Shown here one piece after another: positions 1-8,451 of a stretch of DNA of 64,000 bases. Position numbers and translations under genes: made by a program. This DNA comes from Sulfurimonas indica (lineage in GTDB: Bacteria; Campylobacterota; Campylobacteria; Campylobacterales; Sulfurimonadaceae), in the NCBI RefSeq assembly GCF_009192995.1, contig NZ_SDID01000001.1:62001-126000 (forward strand), read 5' to 3'. The notes below the pieces were generated by a model. It saw only the letters and a program-made list of their open reading frames with translations. It did not search any database and was not told where the DNA came from. The first letter of the stretch is position 1, and every line of letters begins with the position of its first letter.

Positions 1-561
1 CATAGAGTGCAATCCTGCAGGATTGATAAAGTTTGTTGTCTGAATCTGACCGATTTGAGTGGCTTGTGTTTGACCGGGTTGGACAACAGTAACTGTCCCA
101 TCTGTACCGATACTGATACTTGTTGCATCAGGTGGAACAACGATTTGAGGGATGAGATAATAGCCGTCACTATTTACTATTGCACCGTCTTGATCGAGTT
201 TAAAAGCACCATTTTTTGTATAGACTTCTGTTCCATCAGGAAGTTCAAGCTTGAAAAAACCACGTCCGGTAATGGCAATGTCAAGCTGATTATCCGTCTG
301 CTTCAGACTTCCTTCTGAAAAGATTTTATTGATAGCAGTTGAACGTACACCAAGCCCTACTTCGATTCCTGTTGGAGACTTTGTAGTATCACTTGTAGAA
401 GTCCCTGCATATTCCATTACATGGTACATTAAGTCTGCGAACTCTGCACGTCCTTTTTTAAACCCGATAGTATTTACATTGGCGATATTATTAGCTGTTG
501 TATCGATCTGTGTCTGCATTCCCAACATTCCTGTTGAAGCAGTATATAGTGATTGCATCAT
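1..561 (-). CDS. flgG: Flagellar distal rod protein FlgG (3' end beyond window)
   Basis: Distal rod protein of the flagellar basal body, assembled outside the inner membrane by the flagellar export apparatus. The visible 187 residues begin MMQSLYTASTGML and contain the rod/hook signature TANNIANVNTIGFKK near residues 20-34. A central part with TGRGFFKLELPDG matches the FlgE/F/G core. The frame is still open at the left edge; the family is about 260 residues, so roughly 75 C-terminal residues are missing. The start is set by AAGGGAGAA upstream of two consecutive ATGs at 561 and 558. It lies 23 bases after the paralogous rod gene and is probably co-transcribed with it from the sigma-54 promoter at 1444-1458. 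Confidence 0.95.
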   Translation of the reverse strand, partial: MMQSLYTASTGMLGMQTQIDTTANNIANVNTIGFKKGRAEFADLMYHVMEYAGTSTSDTTKSPTGIEVGLGVRSTAINKIFSEGSLKQTDNQLDIAITGRGFFKLELPDGTEVYTKNGAFKLDQDGAIVNSDGYYLIPQIVVPPDATSISIGTDGTVTVVQPGQTQATQIGQIQTTNFINPAGLHSM

Positions 562-584
562 GGCTTTGTTATTCTCCCTTTACT

Positions 585-1406
585 TTATACTTTTTTAGCA
601 ATTTTTTCAATTGCATCTCTGTTCATCTCATTCATCTGTGTATCCATCGCTTTTTGATACATACCAACAAGTCTGTTTGTCTCTATGAGCTGTGTCATCA
701 TCTTTACAGCATTGACATTGCTCTTCTCCAAAAAGCCTTGGTTAACAGCACCACTCTCTTCGCTTATCTCCAAACGCTTCATATCATCCAGTCTGTAGAG
801 ATTATCTCCCTCTTTTTTGAGATAACGAAGATTATCCACATTGGCTATAAAGAGTTTTTTATTCTGTGTAAGTGTTACGGAACCCGGTACATTTGTATAA
901 ATCTGACCATTCTTGTCAATATCTATCACACTGTCAACTGTAGAGAAACTGATACCCTCTTTACTTTTAAAGTAATCATCGCCAAGGACTTCGTATCCTT
1001 GCTTTGTAACAAGTTTTCCTTCATCATCCAGTGAAAAGGAACCATCACGTGTCAGACGGACACCTTCTGGAGTTTTTACAGCGAAAAAAAGATTCTCACG
1101 TGAGAGTGCCACATCGAGAGGATTTGAAGTCTTTTGCAGATTACCGACTGAAAAGTTTGTATACTCATCTACAACCTGAGGAGCTTTTGTCATAGTCCTG
1201 TTTAAAAACTTTGCAGCCTCTTTTGTATTGTTCTCATTTGGCAGTTCATCTCTTTTTTGTTGATAAAGACGCATAAAATCACCAATAATGAGATTATCTT
1301 CTTTATAACCGTTTGTATTTACATTTGCCAGATTGTTCGCAATGGTGTCAAGTCTGTTAAACTGAGTCACCATTCCAGCAGCAGAACTATAATAGCCTGT
1401 TTGCAT
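585..1406 (-). CDS. flgF: Flagellar basal-body rod protein, FlgF/FlgG2 type
   Basis: Rod protein paralogous to FlgG, 273 residues. The N-terminal rod motif reads LDTIANNLANVNTNGYKED at about residues 19-37, and the C-terminal helix carries the usual family ending (SNVNAVKMMTQLIETNRLVGMY). In Campylobacter naming this position is often called FlgG2, in others FlgF; I cannot separate the two names by sequence alone. A strong GAGGTGAT precedes the ATG. It is first in the flgF-flgG unit, and the sigma-54 promoter upstream fits the known RpoN control of rod and hook genes in this phylum. Confidence 0.88.
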   Translation of the reverse strand: MQTGYYSSAAGMVTQFNRLDTIANNLANVNTNGYKEDNLIIGDFMRLYQQKRDELPNENNTKEAAKFLNRTMTKAPQVVDEYTNFSVGNLQKTSNPLDVALSRENLFFAVKTPEGVRLTRDGSFSLDDEGKLVTKQGYEVLGDDYFKSKEGISFSTVDSVIDIDKNGQIYTNVPGSVTLTQNKKLFIANVDNLRYLKKEGDNLYRLDDMKRLEISEESGAVNQGFLEKSNVNAVKMMTQLIETNRLVGMYQKAMDTQMNEMNRDAIEKIAKKV

Positions 1407-1443
1407 CTATCACCTCTGTTTTGCATTATTTTCAAGACTAAAA

Positions 1444-1458
1444 GCAAAGGGTGTTCCA
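1444..1458 (-). promoter_or_regulatory. Sigma-54 (RpoN) promoter for flgF-flgG
   Basis: On the minus strand the sequence reads TGGAACACCCTTTGC. The invariant GG (-24) and GC (-12) are exactly ten bases apart, as in the consensus TGGCACGNNNNTTGC. A start site about 12 bases downstream would leave a leader of roughly 25 bases before the ATG at 1406. Rod and hook genes are RpoN-dependent in Campylobacter and Helicobacter, which supports the call. Confidence 0.75.
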
Positions 1459-1536
1459 GTTAAGCAAGAGCCAACATATAACTTTATAGATAACATCATA
1501 TAAAATAAAAACAAGAGCTTTTTAAGATAATTTCGG

Positions 1537-1542
1537 TATAAT
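1537..1542 (+). promoter_or_regulatory. -10 box of the rpoD promoter
   Basis: TATAAT preceded by GG, 42 bases before the rpoD start codon, with no clear -35 but an AT-rich upstream tract, as is usual for the vegetative promoters of this phylum. Confidence 0.65.
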
Positions 1543-1584
1543 CCACCTTTTAAAAACCTTAAAAGCAATGGAGCAACCTCCGAT

Positions 1585-3429
1585 ATGACAGCAAAAGAAC
1601 TCAACAAAGCCCTGGAGACCTTTTTCCAGGAACATAAGTCAAAAGATTGTGTCACTTATGAATCAATCATTGACCTTTTTGAAAAGCAACCTACAGCCGC
1701 ACAGGCAAAAAATATTTTAAAACTTGCAAAAAAATACAATAAATGTCTCTATACAGCAAGTGAACATGCAAAAAAACTCAACGATCAAGAAGCAGAAGCT
1801 CGTCGTGATGCACAGAGAAAGATGCTTGAAGACAATGAAACGGACAAGTTTGACATCTTAAAAGAGCATGAACTTCTTGAGTGGTCTCGTTCAGACTCTC
1901 CTGTTCGTATGTACCTGCGTGAGATGGGGCAAATTCCACTGCTTACAAAAGAAGAAGAGATTGAGATCTCTAAAAAGATTGAAGCCGGTGAGAGCATTAT
2001 CATTGATGCTATCTGTTCTGTTCCGTATCTCATTGATTTTATCTTAGACTATAAAGAGCCGCTTATCAACCGTGAAAGACGTGTTAAAGAGCTTTTTAAA
2101 TCATTTGAAGACGAAAAAGATGATGATGACGGTGATGATAGTGATGATGGTGAAGAAAAAGCACTCTCTGCAAAAGACAAAAGCAGAGTAGAAAAAGTCA
2201 CAACAAGCTTCAAAGCCCTTGAAAAAGCTAAAAAAGATTGGATGAAAGCACTTGATAAAGCTCCTGAAAATCTTGACAGCCAAGAGCTTACAGAAGAGAT
2301 AGTACACTACTACTTAACTGTAACATACAAAAAAGCTGTTTTAAAAGAGAAGCTTCTTGATTTGGGTCCAACTTCAAAGCTTATCAATGAACTTGTAAAA
2401 GCTATGGAGACTGCACTCAAATCTGATGAAGGATATGACAAAGAGCTAAAACGTCTTGAGTACAAACTTCCACTCTTTAATGCAACACTCAAAGCAAACC
2501 ATAAAGTACTTGTTGAGAAGATTCAGGACCTTACAAAAGAAGATATCGCAAATATGGTTCCAGAAGCGACAATGGTTTCAACATATATGGAGATTAAAAA
2601 ACTTGTTCAGACAAAAGAGGCATCAAAAAACTCTTTTGATATGGAACCTGAAAAACTTGCTGATATTTTAGAACAGATTAAGCGTGGAAAGAATATCTCT
2701 GAAATCTCTAAAACAAAGATGGCAAAATCTAACCTGCGTCTTGTTGTATCTATCGCAAAACGTTACACAAACCGTGGGCTTCCTTTCCTTGACCTAATCC
2801 AAGAAGGAAACATCGGTCTGATGAAAGCTGTTGATAAATTTGAATACCAAAAAGGATATAAGTTCTCAACTTACGCTACATGGTGGATTCGTCAGGCTAT
2901 CAGTCGTGCTATTGCTGACCAGGCTCGTACGATTCGTATTCCTATTCATATGATTGAGACAATTAACCGTATCAATAAAATCATGCGTAAACACCTCCAA
3001 GAGCATGGTAAAGAGCCGGATGTTGAAACAATTGCACAGGAGGTCGGTCTCTCAGTTGAAAAAGTTAAGAACGTTATCAAAATAACAAAAGAGCCGATTT
3101 CTCTTGAAGCACCTATCGGTAGTGAGGAAGATGGTCGTTTTGGTGATTTTATCGAAGATAAAACTTCACTCTCTCCATCAGATGCAATTCTTAAAGATGA
3201 CCTACGCATCCAAATTGAACAGGTCTTAGAGCAACTCAATGAGCGTGAAAAAGCCGTTATCAAACTCCGCTTTGGAATTATGGATGATGAGAGTGACAGA
3301 ACCTTAGAAGAGATTGGTAAAGAGCTCAGCGTTACACGTGAGAGAGTTCGTCAGATTGAATCATCTGCGATTAAAAAGCTCAAGCACCCTAAAGTTGGTC
3401 GTAGACTGAAAAACTATATAGAAGAGTAA
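1585..3429 (+). CDS. rpoD: Primary sigma factor RpoD (sigma-70)
   Basis: Housekeeping sigma subunit of RNA polymerase, 614 residues. Region 1.2 ([20 protein letters not shown]) is at about 105-124. The core-binding and -10 recognition regions 2.1-2.4 ([19 protein letters not shown], then [19 protein letters not shown]) lie in the second half. Region 4.2 ([21 protein letters not shown]) is near the C-terminus. The non-conserved region between 1.2 and 2 holds a very acidic run rich in Asp at about residues 175-191. The start follows GGAG and gives the usual N-terminal helix. The following gene begins 6 bases after the stop and is probably co-transcribed. Confidence 0.97.
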   Translation: MTAKELNKALETFFQEHKSKDCVTYESIIDLFEKQPTAAQAKNILKLAKKYNKCLYTASEHAKKLNDQEAEARRDAQRKMLEDNETDKFDILKEHELLEWSRSDSPVRMYLREMGQIPLLTKEEEIEISKKIEAGESIIIDAICSVPYLIDFILDYKEPLINRERRVKELFKSFEDEKDDDDGDDSDDGEEKALSAKDKSRVEKVTTSFKALEKAKKDWMKALDKAPENLDSQELTEEIVHYYLTVTYKKAVLKEKLLDLGPTSKLINELVKAMETALKSDEGYDKELKRLEYKLPLFNATLKANHKVLVEKIQDLTKEDIANMVPEATMVSTYMEIKKLVQTKEASKNSFDMEPEKLADILEQIKRGKNISEISKTKMAKSNLRLVVSIAKRYTNRGLPFLDLIQEGNIGLMKAVDKFEYQKGYKFSTYATWWIRQAISRAIADQARTIRIPIHMIETINRINKIMRKHLQEHGKEPDVETIAQEVGLSVEKVKNVIKITKEPISLEAPIGSEEDGRFGDFIEDKTSLSPSDAILKDDLRIQIEQVLEQLNEREKAVIKLRFGIMDDESDRTLEEIGKELSVTRERVRQIESSAIKKLKHPKVGRRLKNYIEE

Positions 3430-3435
3430 ACGCAA

Positions 3436-4122
3436 ATGACACTAGAGCAGCAGTGGATAGAGTATGACTACAACCCTTTCATACTCTTTAACAGTAACGG
3501 AAAGATAGTTTCACTTAACTCTGAAGCACAATTCTTACTAGGCTCCACTACTGCACATGAACTCTTTGAACTAGCAAAAACCTATGCAAGTATCAACTTT
3601 GGTTTTAAGACAACATTTATTGAACTAGAGTATGGCCGTTACAAATTCTTTGGTCTTACTGTCGGCTACGAAGATGAAGAACAGATCGGAATAAAGCTCT
3701 ATCAGGCTCCATCATACAAACTCAATACTACAAAACCAAATGGTGAACTTACAAATATCTTTACTATCATCGATCTTTGTATTGCTACAAACTCCATCAA
3801 CTCTGATATTTTATTTAAAAAAGATTTTGACCCGACCATTCCTGATGTTATTGTAAACTCGAACAATCTCATAAAACTGCTTAATAAAATTTATGAGTAC
3901 TTTAAAGCCAATGATACGATACTAACAAGAGTATTTTTCAGAATTGGGGAGCATATTAAATTTGAAGATAAAAAATACAGTATCTTCTCTATTGCTGTAA
4001 AAGCAGAGCATTCAGATGAAAACAGAGCAAATGAACTGGAAATTCTTGCCAAAAACAGTAACTTCTATATCGATATCAACGATAAACAAGTTACCATCAA
4101 CCTTCCGATGATAACTTCTTAA
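3436..4122 (+). CDS. Conserved hypothetical protein with PAS-like N-terminus
   Basis: 228-residue soluble protein of unknown function. Residues 10-40 (YNPFILFNSNGKIVSLNSEAQ) look like the first strands of a PAS domain. The C-terminal half (about 130-228) has a strand/helix pattern reminiscent of a histidine-kinase ATPase fold but lacks recognisable N, G1 and G2 boxes. It begins 6 bases after rpoD and likely shares its mRNA. Its stop codon overlaps the stop of the convergent gene within the bases TTAA. It could be a degenerate sensor; function not assignable. Confidence 0.6.
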   Translation: MTLEQQWIEYDYNPFILFNSNGKIVSLNSEAQFLLGSTTAHELFELAKTYASINFGFKTTFIELEYGRYKFFGLTVGYEDEEQIGIKLYQAPSYKLNTTKPNGELTNIFTIIDLCIATNSINSDILFKKDFDPTIPDVIVNSNNLIKLLNKIYEYFKANDTILTRVFFRIGEHIKFEDKKYSIFSIAVKAEHSDENRANELEILAKNSNFYIDINDKQVTINLPMITS

Positions 4123-4628
4123 GCAAAAATCTCTTTTGAGATGAAAGAGCCTGCTATAATACCTATAAAAAGAGATGGCAGATAATACCATAACTCCAAA
4201 ATATTATTGTTTTTGAGTGCGATAAATCCAAGAACTAAAAAAAGATACGGAACAAGTCGAAAGAGTGAAATCCCACCCTTTACACCATACTTCATATTTT
4301 TCACATTGAGCGGTTTGACTTTTGCTTTTTCTTCTTTGACTATCTCTTTAAGGTTTAACTCTTCTGGTGGAGCATCATTTATCTCTATATCATCATACAG
4401 TTCATGAGGGTCTTCTATTTTGTCAAGGAGATCTCTCTCCTCTACATACTCACCAGATTCTACTTTTGCCAAAACCATTCTTTTGTAAGCATACGAAGCG
4501 CCTATGATGATAAAAAGTGCAGATAAAAAGGCTGTCTCAACATTAGCAAATACTTTTGATGAAAAAAAGTAAGAGATCAAGATGACAGCCTGAAGAATTA
4601 CAAATAGACTAATAGCTTTTTTCACCAT
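4119..4628 (-). CDS. Small membrane protein of unknown function
   Basis: About 169 residues with two N-terminal membrane segments ([16 protein letters not shown] and the ETAFLSALFIIIGASYAY region), an acidic cytoplasmic loop, and two C-terminal segments (LVPYLFLVLGFIAL and YLPSLFIGIIAGSFI). I place the start at the ATG at 4628 (MVKKAISLF): it follows GAGG, and the further upstream Met codons only arise from the opposite reading of the Asp-codon run ending the preceding gene. It overlaps that AtpI-like gene by 20 bases, suggesting translational coupling. Function unknown. Confidence 0.7.
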   Translation of the reverse strand: MVKKAISLFVILQAVILISYFFSSKVFANVETAFLSALFIIIGASYAYKRMVLAKVESGEYVEERDLLDKIEDPHELYDDIEINDAPPEELNLKEIVKEEKAKVKPLNVKNMKYGVKGGISLFRLVPYLFLVLGFIALKNNNILELWYYLPSLFIGIIAGSFISKEIFA

Positions 4629-4938
4629 AATCCTCATCATCATCTTCATCATCATCTATCTTTTTCTTGATAGCATAACGAGGCTGCTTGGAGAGCTCCT
4701 CGAACTCTTTGTACTGCTTTGAGTAGGCCTTGTAAACATTTAAAATCGCTGCTGCAATTCCAATGAATACACCTATCCAAAAAGTCCACGCTACACCTGT
4801 AACATTTTTTAAAAGCCACCCTATTCCAACACCAATGATGACAGCAACAACCATGGAGATTCCTAAAGAGAGGCTGTCTGCTGCTTCTATAATAGGTTTT
4901 ACACGAGGCTTGTGTTCCTCTTGTTCATTCTCAGCCAT
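4609..4938 (-). CDS. AtpI-like small membrane protein (ATPase gene 1 family)
   Basis: 109 residues with two transmembrane helices (about 25-43 and 50-68) joined by a short loop, the layout of AtpI/ATPase_gene1 proteins that assist assembly of the F-type ATP synthase rotor. The sequence [19 protein letters not shown] matches the family. The C-terminus is an Asp/Glu-rich tail ([15 protein letters not shown]) that is unusual in AtpI. There are no other ATP synthase genes nearby, so its job in ATP synthase assembly is inferred from the family only. Its start overlaps the end of hemL by 8 bases. Confidence 0.7.
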   Translation of the reverse strand: MAENEQEEHKPRVKPIIEAADSLSLGISMVVAVIIGVGIGWLLKNVTGVAWTFWIGVFIGIAAAILNVYKAYSKQYKEFEELSKQPRYAIKKKIDDDEDDDEDYGEKSY

Positions 4939-6223
4939 TTGTTATTGCCTTAAATACTCGCTTACTTGCTTCAATAGTATCTTCAATCATAGTATCTGTT
5001 GTAGCAGTTGAGATGAAACCTGTCTCATAAAGTGAGCAGGCGAAGTAGAAACCTTCATCAAGCATTCCTGCATGAAACTTCGCAAATAGTTCTGCATCAC
5101 ATGTTGTTGCATCATGAAAGTTTTTGACCGGATTTTCATTGAAGAAAAACCCAAACATAGACCCACGTGTATCTATCTGCATTGCAATACCATGCTCACC
5201 TGCAGCCTCACGCATACCTTCTACAAGTCTCTTTGCACGAGTGTTTAAAACATCGATGATTTTTGCATTCTGCTTGAGCTTTGTCAGTGCTGCATATCCT
5301 GCTGCCATTGCAACTGGATTTCCAGAGAGTGTTCCTGCTTGATAAACCGGACCTTCAGGAGAGAGTTTTGCCATGATGTCACGACGACCTCCAAAAGCAC
5401 CAACCGGCATACCGCCACCAATAACTTTGCCAAGCGTTACAAGGTCAGGTTTTACACCCGTAATACTCTCAGCCCCATGCAGTGTTGCACGAAAACCACT
5501 CATCACCTCATCAAAGATAAGCAGTGCTCCATTGGCATCACAAAGCTCACGCAGCTCATGTAAGAACTCTTTATCTGCAGGTACCAGTCCCATATTACCG
5601 GCAATCGGCTCGATGATTACACAAGCGATATCGTTTGAGTCTGCAAAACACTGCTTCACGCTTTCAATGTTGTTATACTCTGCCAAGAGTGTATGTTTTG
5701 TAAAGTCAGCCGGCACACCTGGACTACTTGGGTTTCCAAATGTTGCAGCACCACTTCCGGCTTCAACTAAAAGCGAATCAGAGTGTCCGTGATAACACCC
5801 CGTAAACTTTACAATATCATCACGTCCTGTAAATCCACGAGCAAGACGAATAGCACTCATTACAGCCTCTGTTCCACTACTTACAAAACGAACTTTGTCA
5901 ATTGAATCGAACAGATCAACTACGAGCTTTGCAAGCTCGGTCTCTGCTAATGTCGGTGCTCCAAAACTCAAACCATGCTTCACAGCATCTATAACAGCAT
6001 TTTCAATCGTCTCATCACGATGCCCAAAGATAAGCGGTCCCCAAGACTGTACGAAGTCCACATATTTGTTTCCATCAATATCTTGAAGATATCCACCTTC
6101 ACCTGCTGCGATAAAAATAGGTGTTCCCCCTACACTTTTAAATGCACGAACCGGTGAATCAACACCCCCCGGAATCAATTCCTGTGCTTCATTAAACGCT
6201 TTTTTTGATGCTTCTGTATTCAT
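4931..6223 (-). CDS. hemL: Glutamate-1-semialdehyde 2,1-aminomutase HemL
   Basis: PLP enzyme converting glutamate-1-semialdehyde to 5-aminolevulinate in the C5 heme pathway; 430 residues, full length. Visible signatures are [11 protein letters not shown] at 18-28, the PLP-phosphate region [16 protein letters not shown] at 115-130, DEVMSGFR at 238-245, and the Schiff-base lysine K266 in [17 protein letters not shown]. The start follows AAGG in the leader. A TATAAT on the minus strand (6280-6275) and a palindromic element just upstream are described separately. It heads an overlapping three-gene unit with the AtpI-like gene and the small membrane protein. Confidence 0.97.
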   Translation of the reverse strand: MNTEASKKAFNEAQELIPGGVDSPVRAFKSVGGTPIFIAAGEGGYLQDIDGNKYVDFVQSWGPLIFGHRDETIENAVIDAVKHGLSFGAPTLAETELAKLVVDLFDSIDKVRFVSSGTEAVMSAIRLARGFTGRDDIVKFTGCYHGHSDSLLVEAGSGAATFGNPSSPGVPADFTKHTLLAEYNNIESVKQCFADSNDIACVIIEPIAGNMGLVPADKEFLHELRELCDANGALLIFDEVMSGFRATLHGAESITGVKPDLVTLGKVIGGGMPVGAFGGRRDIMAKLSPEGPVYQAGTLSGNPVAMAAGYAALTKLKQNAKIIDVLNTRAKRLVEGMREAAGEHGIAMQIDTRGSMFGFFFNENPVKNFHDATTCDAELFAKFHAGMLDEGFYFACSLYETGFISTATTDTMIEDTIEASKRVFKAITNG

Positions 6224-6248
6224 TAAAAACCTTATAGATGATATTAGA

Positions 6249-6313
6249 ACTTCTTGTAGAAGTCTATATTTCTAATTATATCCAACGTTACGTTAATATT
6301 GATTTGTTATAAT
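6249..6313. promoter_or_regulatory. Divergent hemL/tonB promoter region with a shared palindrome
   Basis: Two TATAAT boxes face apart: 6280-6275 (minus, hemL) and 6308-6313 (plus, tonB). Between them is the perfect inverted repeat AACGT-T-ACGTT (6284-6294), three bases upstream of the hemL -10 and near the -35 position for tonB. The hemL leader also contains a hairpin ACTTCT-TGT-AGAAGT (6249-6263). A regulator binding the palindrome could act on both genes. The octamer AACGTTAC recurs upstream of the cytochrome c gene at 24546. Confidence 0.5.
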
Positions 6314-6334
6314 CTTGAAAATAAATCATTATGG

Positions 6335-7219
6335 ATGCTTGTGAATAGATCTACCTTTGCTCTTTTTGTTGCCTTACTCATTCACTTAGTACTCTTTTTA
6401 CTGCTGTGGATTCTCTTTGCTACACTTTCAACGACAACTAAACAGCTAAAGCCTCAAGAGAAAAAGATAAAAATCTCACTTAAAGAGATGCCTATTAAGC
6501 ACAAAAAATCCGGTCTGACAAAGAAAAAAATTCCCGAGCCAAAAATAGCACCGCCGATGCCAAAAGGCTCACAACTGAAAAAAATTGTAAAAGCTGTCAA
6601 GTACGAACCAAGCAAACCTGTTAAAAAACCAAAACTCAACAAGCCTAAAAAAGTAACGAAGAAAAAGCCGCCAAAGCCTAAAGTAGAACCTTTACCGCCT
6701 CAAAAGCCATACATTCCACTTTTAGCAGAGAAAAAAGATCATAATATTACAAAACCTGTCAAAAAAGAGCCAAAGAAAAAAGAAGCACTTGCATGGCTCT
6801 ATGAAGATGTCTCTGAAAAAGAGAGTAAGACAAAGAAAAAGTCTACACAAAACGGCAGCAGTATCTCCCAAGATATCAAAGAGCTTTATGGAGAAGAGTT
6901 TGGAAAACTCTCACCTGGGCAACAGCAATATATCTTGGATAATCAAGAGATTATGCGCCGTATCACACAGCAGGTACTTATCCGTGTAGCACGGGTTAAT
7001 ATTCCCAGAGACTTAAATGTTAACAGACATAATGTTATAGAGTTTAAACTTCATCCAAACGGTGATATGACAGATTTTAAGTTTCTCTCAAAAAGTGGTT
7101 ACTATATCTTAGATGACACAACAAAAGAGACGATAGAGTATGCATACAGCAGATACCCACGTCCAAAAGAGACAACACTTATTCGCTACAATGTATTTTA
7201 TAATTTAGCCAGATATTAA
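6335..7219 (+). CDS. tonB: TonB-family energy transducer
   Basis: About 294 residues: one N-terminal membrane anchor (FALFVALLIHLVLFLLLW), a long Lys/Pro-rich periplasmic linker (repeated KPK, KKP and PPK) and a C-terminal TonB-like domain (VIEFKLHPNGDMTDFKFLSKSG, ending YPRPKETTLIRY). TonB links proton-motive force from ExbBD to outer-membrane receptors; no exbB, exbD or receptor gene is in the window. An upstream TTG at 6299 would also be in frame, but the putative -10 box (6308-6313) lies downstream of it, so the ATG at 6335 is preferred. Ribosome binding signal is weak. It is followed by an efflux operon with its own promoter. Confidence 0.8.
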   Translation: MLVNRSTFALFVALLIHLVLFLLLWILFATLSTTTKQLKPQEKKIKISLKEMPIKHKKSGLTKKKIPEPKIAPPMPKGSQLKKIVKAVKYEPSKPVKKPKLNKPKKVTKKKPPKPKVEPLPPQKPYIPLLAEKKDHNITKPVKKEPKKKEALAWLYEDVSEKESKTKKKSTQNGSSISQDIKELYGEEFGKLSPGQQQYILDNQEIMRRITQQVLIRVARVNIPRDLNVNRHNVIEFKLHPNGDMTDFKFLSKSGYYILDDTTKETIEYAYSRYPRPKETTLIRYNVFYNLARY

Positions 7220-7244
7220 TAACTTAAAAAAAGAGGAATTGGGC

Positions 7245-7250
7245 TATAAT
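7245..7250 (+). promoter_or_regulatory. -10 box of the RND efflux operon
   Basis: TATAAT 31 bases before the ATG at 7282; AAGG (7268-7271) supplies the ribosome binding site. It separates the efflux operon from tonB upstream. Confidence 0.6.
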
Positions 7251-7281
7251 AACATAATTACTCCTATAAGGTTACTTTTTA

Positions 7282-8448
7282 ATGACTAGAAAAACTCTTT
7301 CATCCCTGTTCATAGCTACGGTTCTGCTTCTAAGCAGTTGTTCCCAAGAAGCAACACAGACAAAGAAACAAGAGCTCCCTCCTCTTAAAGTAAAAACAAT
7401 TACCATTGAAACGAAAAGCGTGCCTATCTGGACACGTTTTACGGGAAAGACAAAAGCAAGTTCACACCAGGAAGTACGTGCTCGTGTATCTGGTGTTTTG
7501 GAAAAAGTCTATTTTCAGGATGGTCAAACTGTAAAAAAAGGACAAAAGCTCTTTAAGATCGAACAAGACCAGTATATCGCTGCACTTAATGCCGCAAAAG
7601 CACAAAAGGCACAGGATGAAGCAGCGCTCGCACTGGCAAGAGCCGATGTTGCAAGATATACACCACTTGTAAAAGAGGGGCTTGCTCCTCGGGCTACACT
7701 TGAACAGTATCAGGCAAAACTTGCCTCTTTAAAAGCTGCCATAGAGGGTGACAAAGCAAAGATAAAAGAAGCGAAAATACAACTTGACTACACAATCATA
7801 AGATCCCCAATCTCTGGACGCGTAAGTGCAAGAATGATCGATGTTGGCAACCTTGTAGGTCAAGGTGAGTCAACACTGCTGACCACCATCATGCGTATTG
7901 ATCCGATTTATGCTTACTTCTCCCCTTCTCAAAATGATGTCAGAGTTATGCAAAAATACCGTGACAAACAGAATCCTGATGCTTTTATTGAGGTTGAGAG
8001 TTCTTTAGGGAACATTCGTCTTGATGGATATGTAGACTTTTCAGACAATATTGTGGACCCACTTACATCCACGATTACAATGAGAGCAACAATTAACAAC
8101 CAAGAAGGAAAAATCCTTCCTGGTACCTTTGTATATGTCAATGTATTCATCACAGACCAGCATAAGTTTAAAATGATTCCACCCGAAGTAATTTTTAATG
8201 ACCAACTTGGAAAATATGTTTATATTGTGGACAATAACTCCACTATAAAAAGAGCTGACATTAGCACCGGTTATTCAAATCGCTACTATGTCAGTATAGA
8301 AAAAGGCCTAAAAGATGGAGACAGAGTTATCATCTCAGCATTTATGAAACTAAAACCAGGCAGAAAAGTTGAAGCACTTGATGCGACAAAAGAAGAAGGT
8401 ATTAATGCAATTTTAGAAAAAAACAATCTGATTCCAAAAAAGAGATAA
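7282..8448 (+). CDS. RND efflux membrane fusion lipoprotein (AcrA type)
   Basis: Periplasmic adaptor joining the inner-membrane pump to the outer-membrane channel; 388 residues. A lipoprotein signal with lipobox LLSSC puts the acylated cysteine at residue 20. Then come the beta-barrel/lipoyl half-motifs (SGVLEKVYFQDGQTVKKGQ near 70-88 and IRSPISGRVSARMIDVGNL near 173-191) separated by the alpha-helical hairpin, as in HlyD/AcrA proteins. It is 3 bases from the pump gene and in one operon with pump and TolC. Substrates cannot be told from sequence. Confidence 0.92.
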   Translation: MTRKTLSSLFIATVLLLSSCSQEATQTKKQELPPLKVKTITIETKSVPIWTRFTGKTKASSHQEVRARVSGVLEKVYFQDGQTVKKGQKLFKIEQDQYIAALNAAKAQKAQDEAALALARADVARYTPLVKEGLAPRATLEQYQAKLASLKAAIEGDKAKIKEAKIQLDYTIIRSPISGRVSARMIDVGNLVGQGESTLLTTIMRIDPIYAYFSPSQNDVRVMQKYRDKQNPDAFIEVESSLGNIRLDGYVDFSDNIVDPLTSTITMRATINNQEGKILPGTFVYVNVFITDQHKFKMIPPEVIFNDQLGKYVYIVDNNSTIKRADISTGYSNRYYVSIEKGLKDGDRVIISAFMKLKPGRKVEALDATKEEGINAILEKNNLIPKKR

Positions 8449-8451
8449 CAA

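Noticed and set aside
585-1034. Plus-strand open frame of 178 codons starting near 498 within the flgF region
   Set aside because: It lies opposite a clear rod-protein gene, has no ribosome site, and its product is Cys/Ile/His-rich without family resemblance.
4628-4655. Extended N-terminus [10 protein letters not shown] for the small membrane protein
   Set aside because: It arises from the overlapping Asp-codon run (repeated GAT) at the end of the AtpI-like gene; the start at 4628 has a better ribosome site and ends in a normal membrane segment.
6299-6334. Upstream TTG start for tonB
   Set aside because: The probable -10 box lies inside this extension, so it would not be transcribed.
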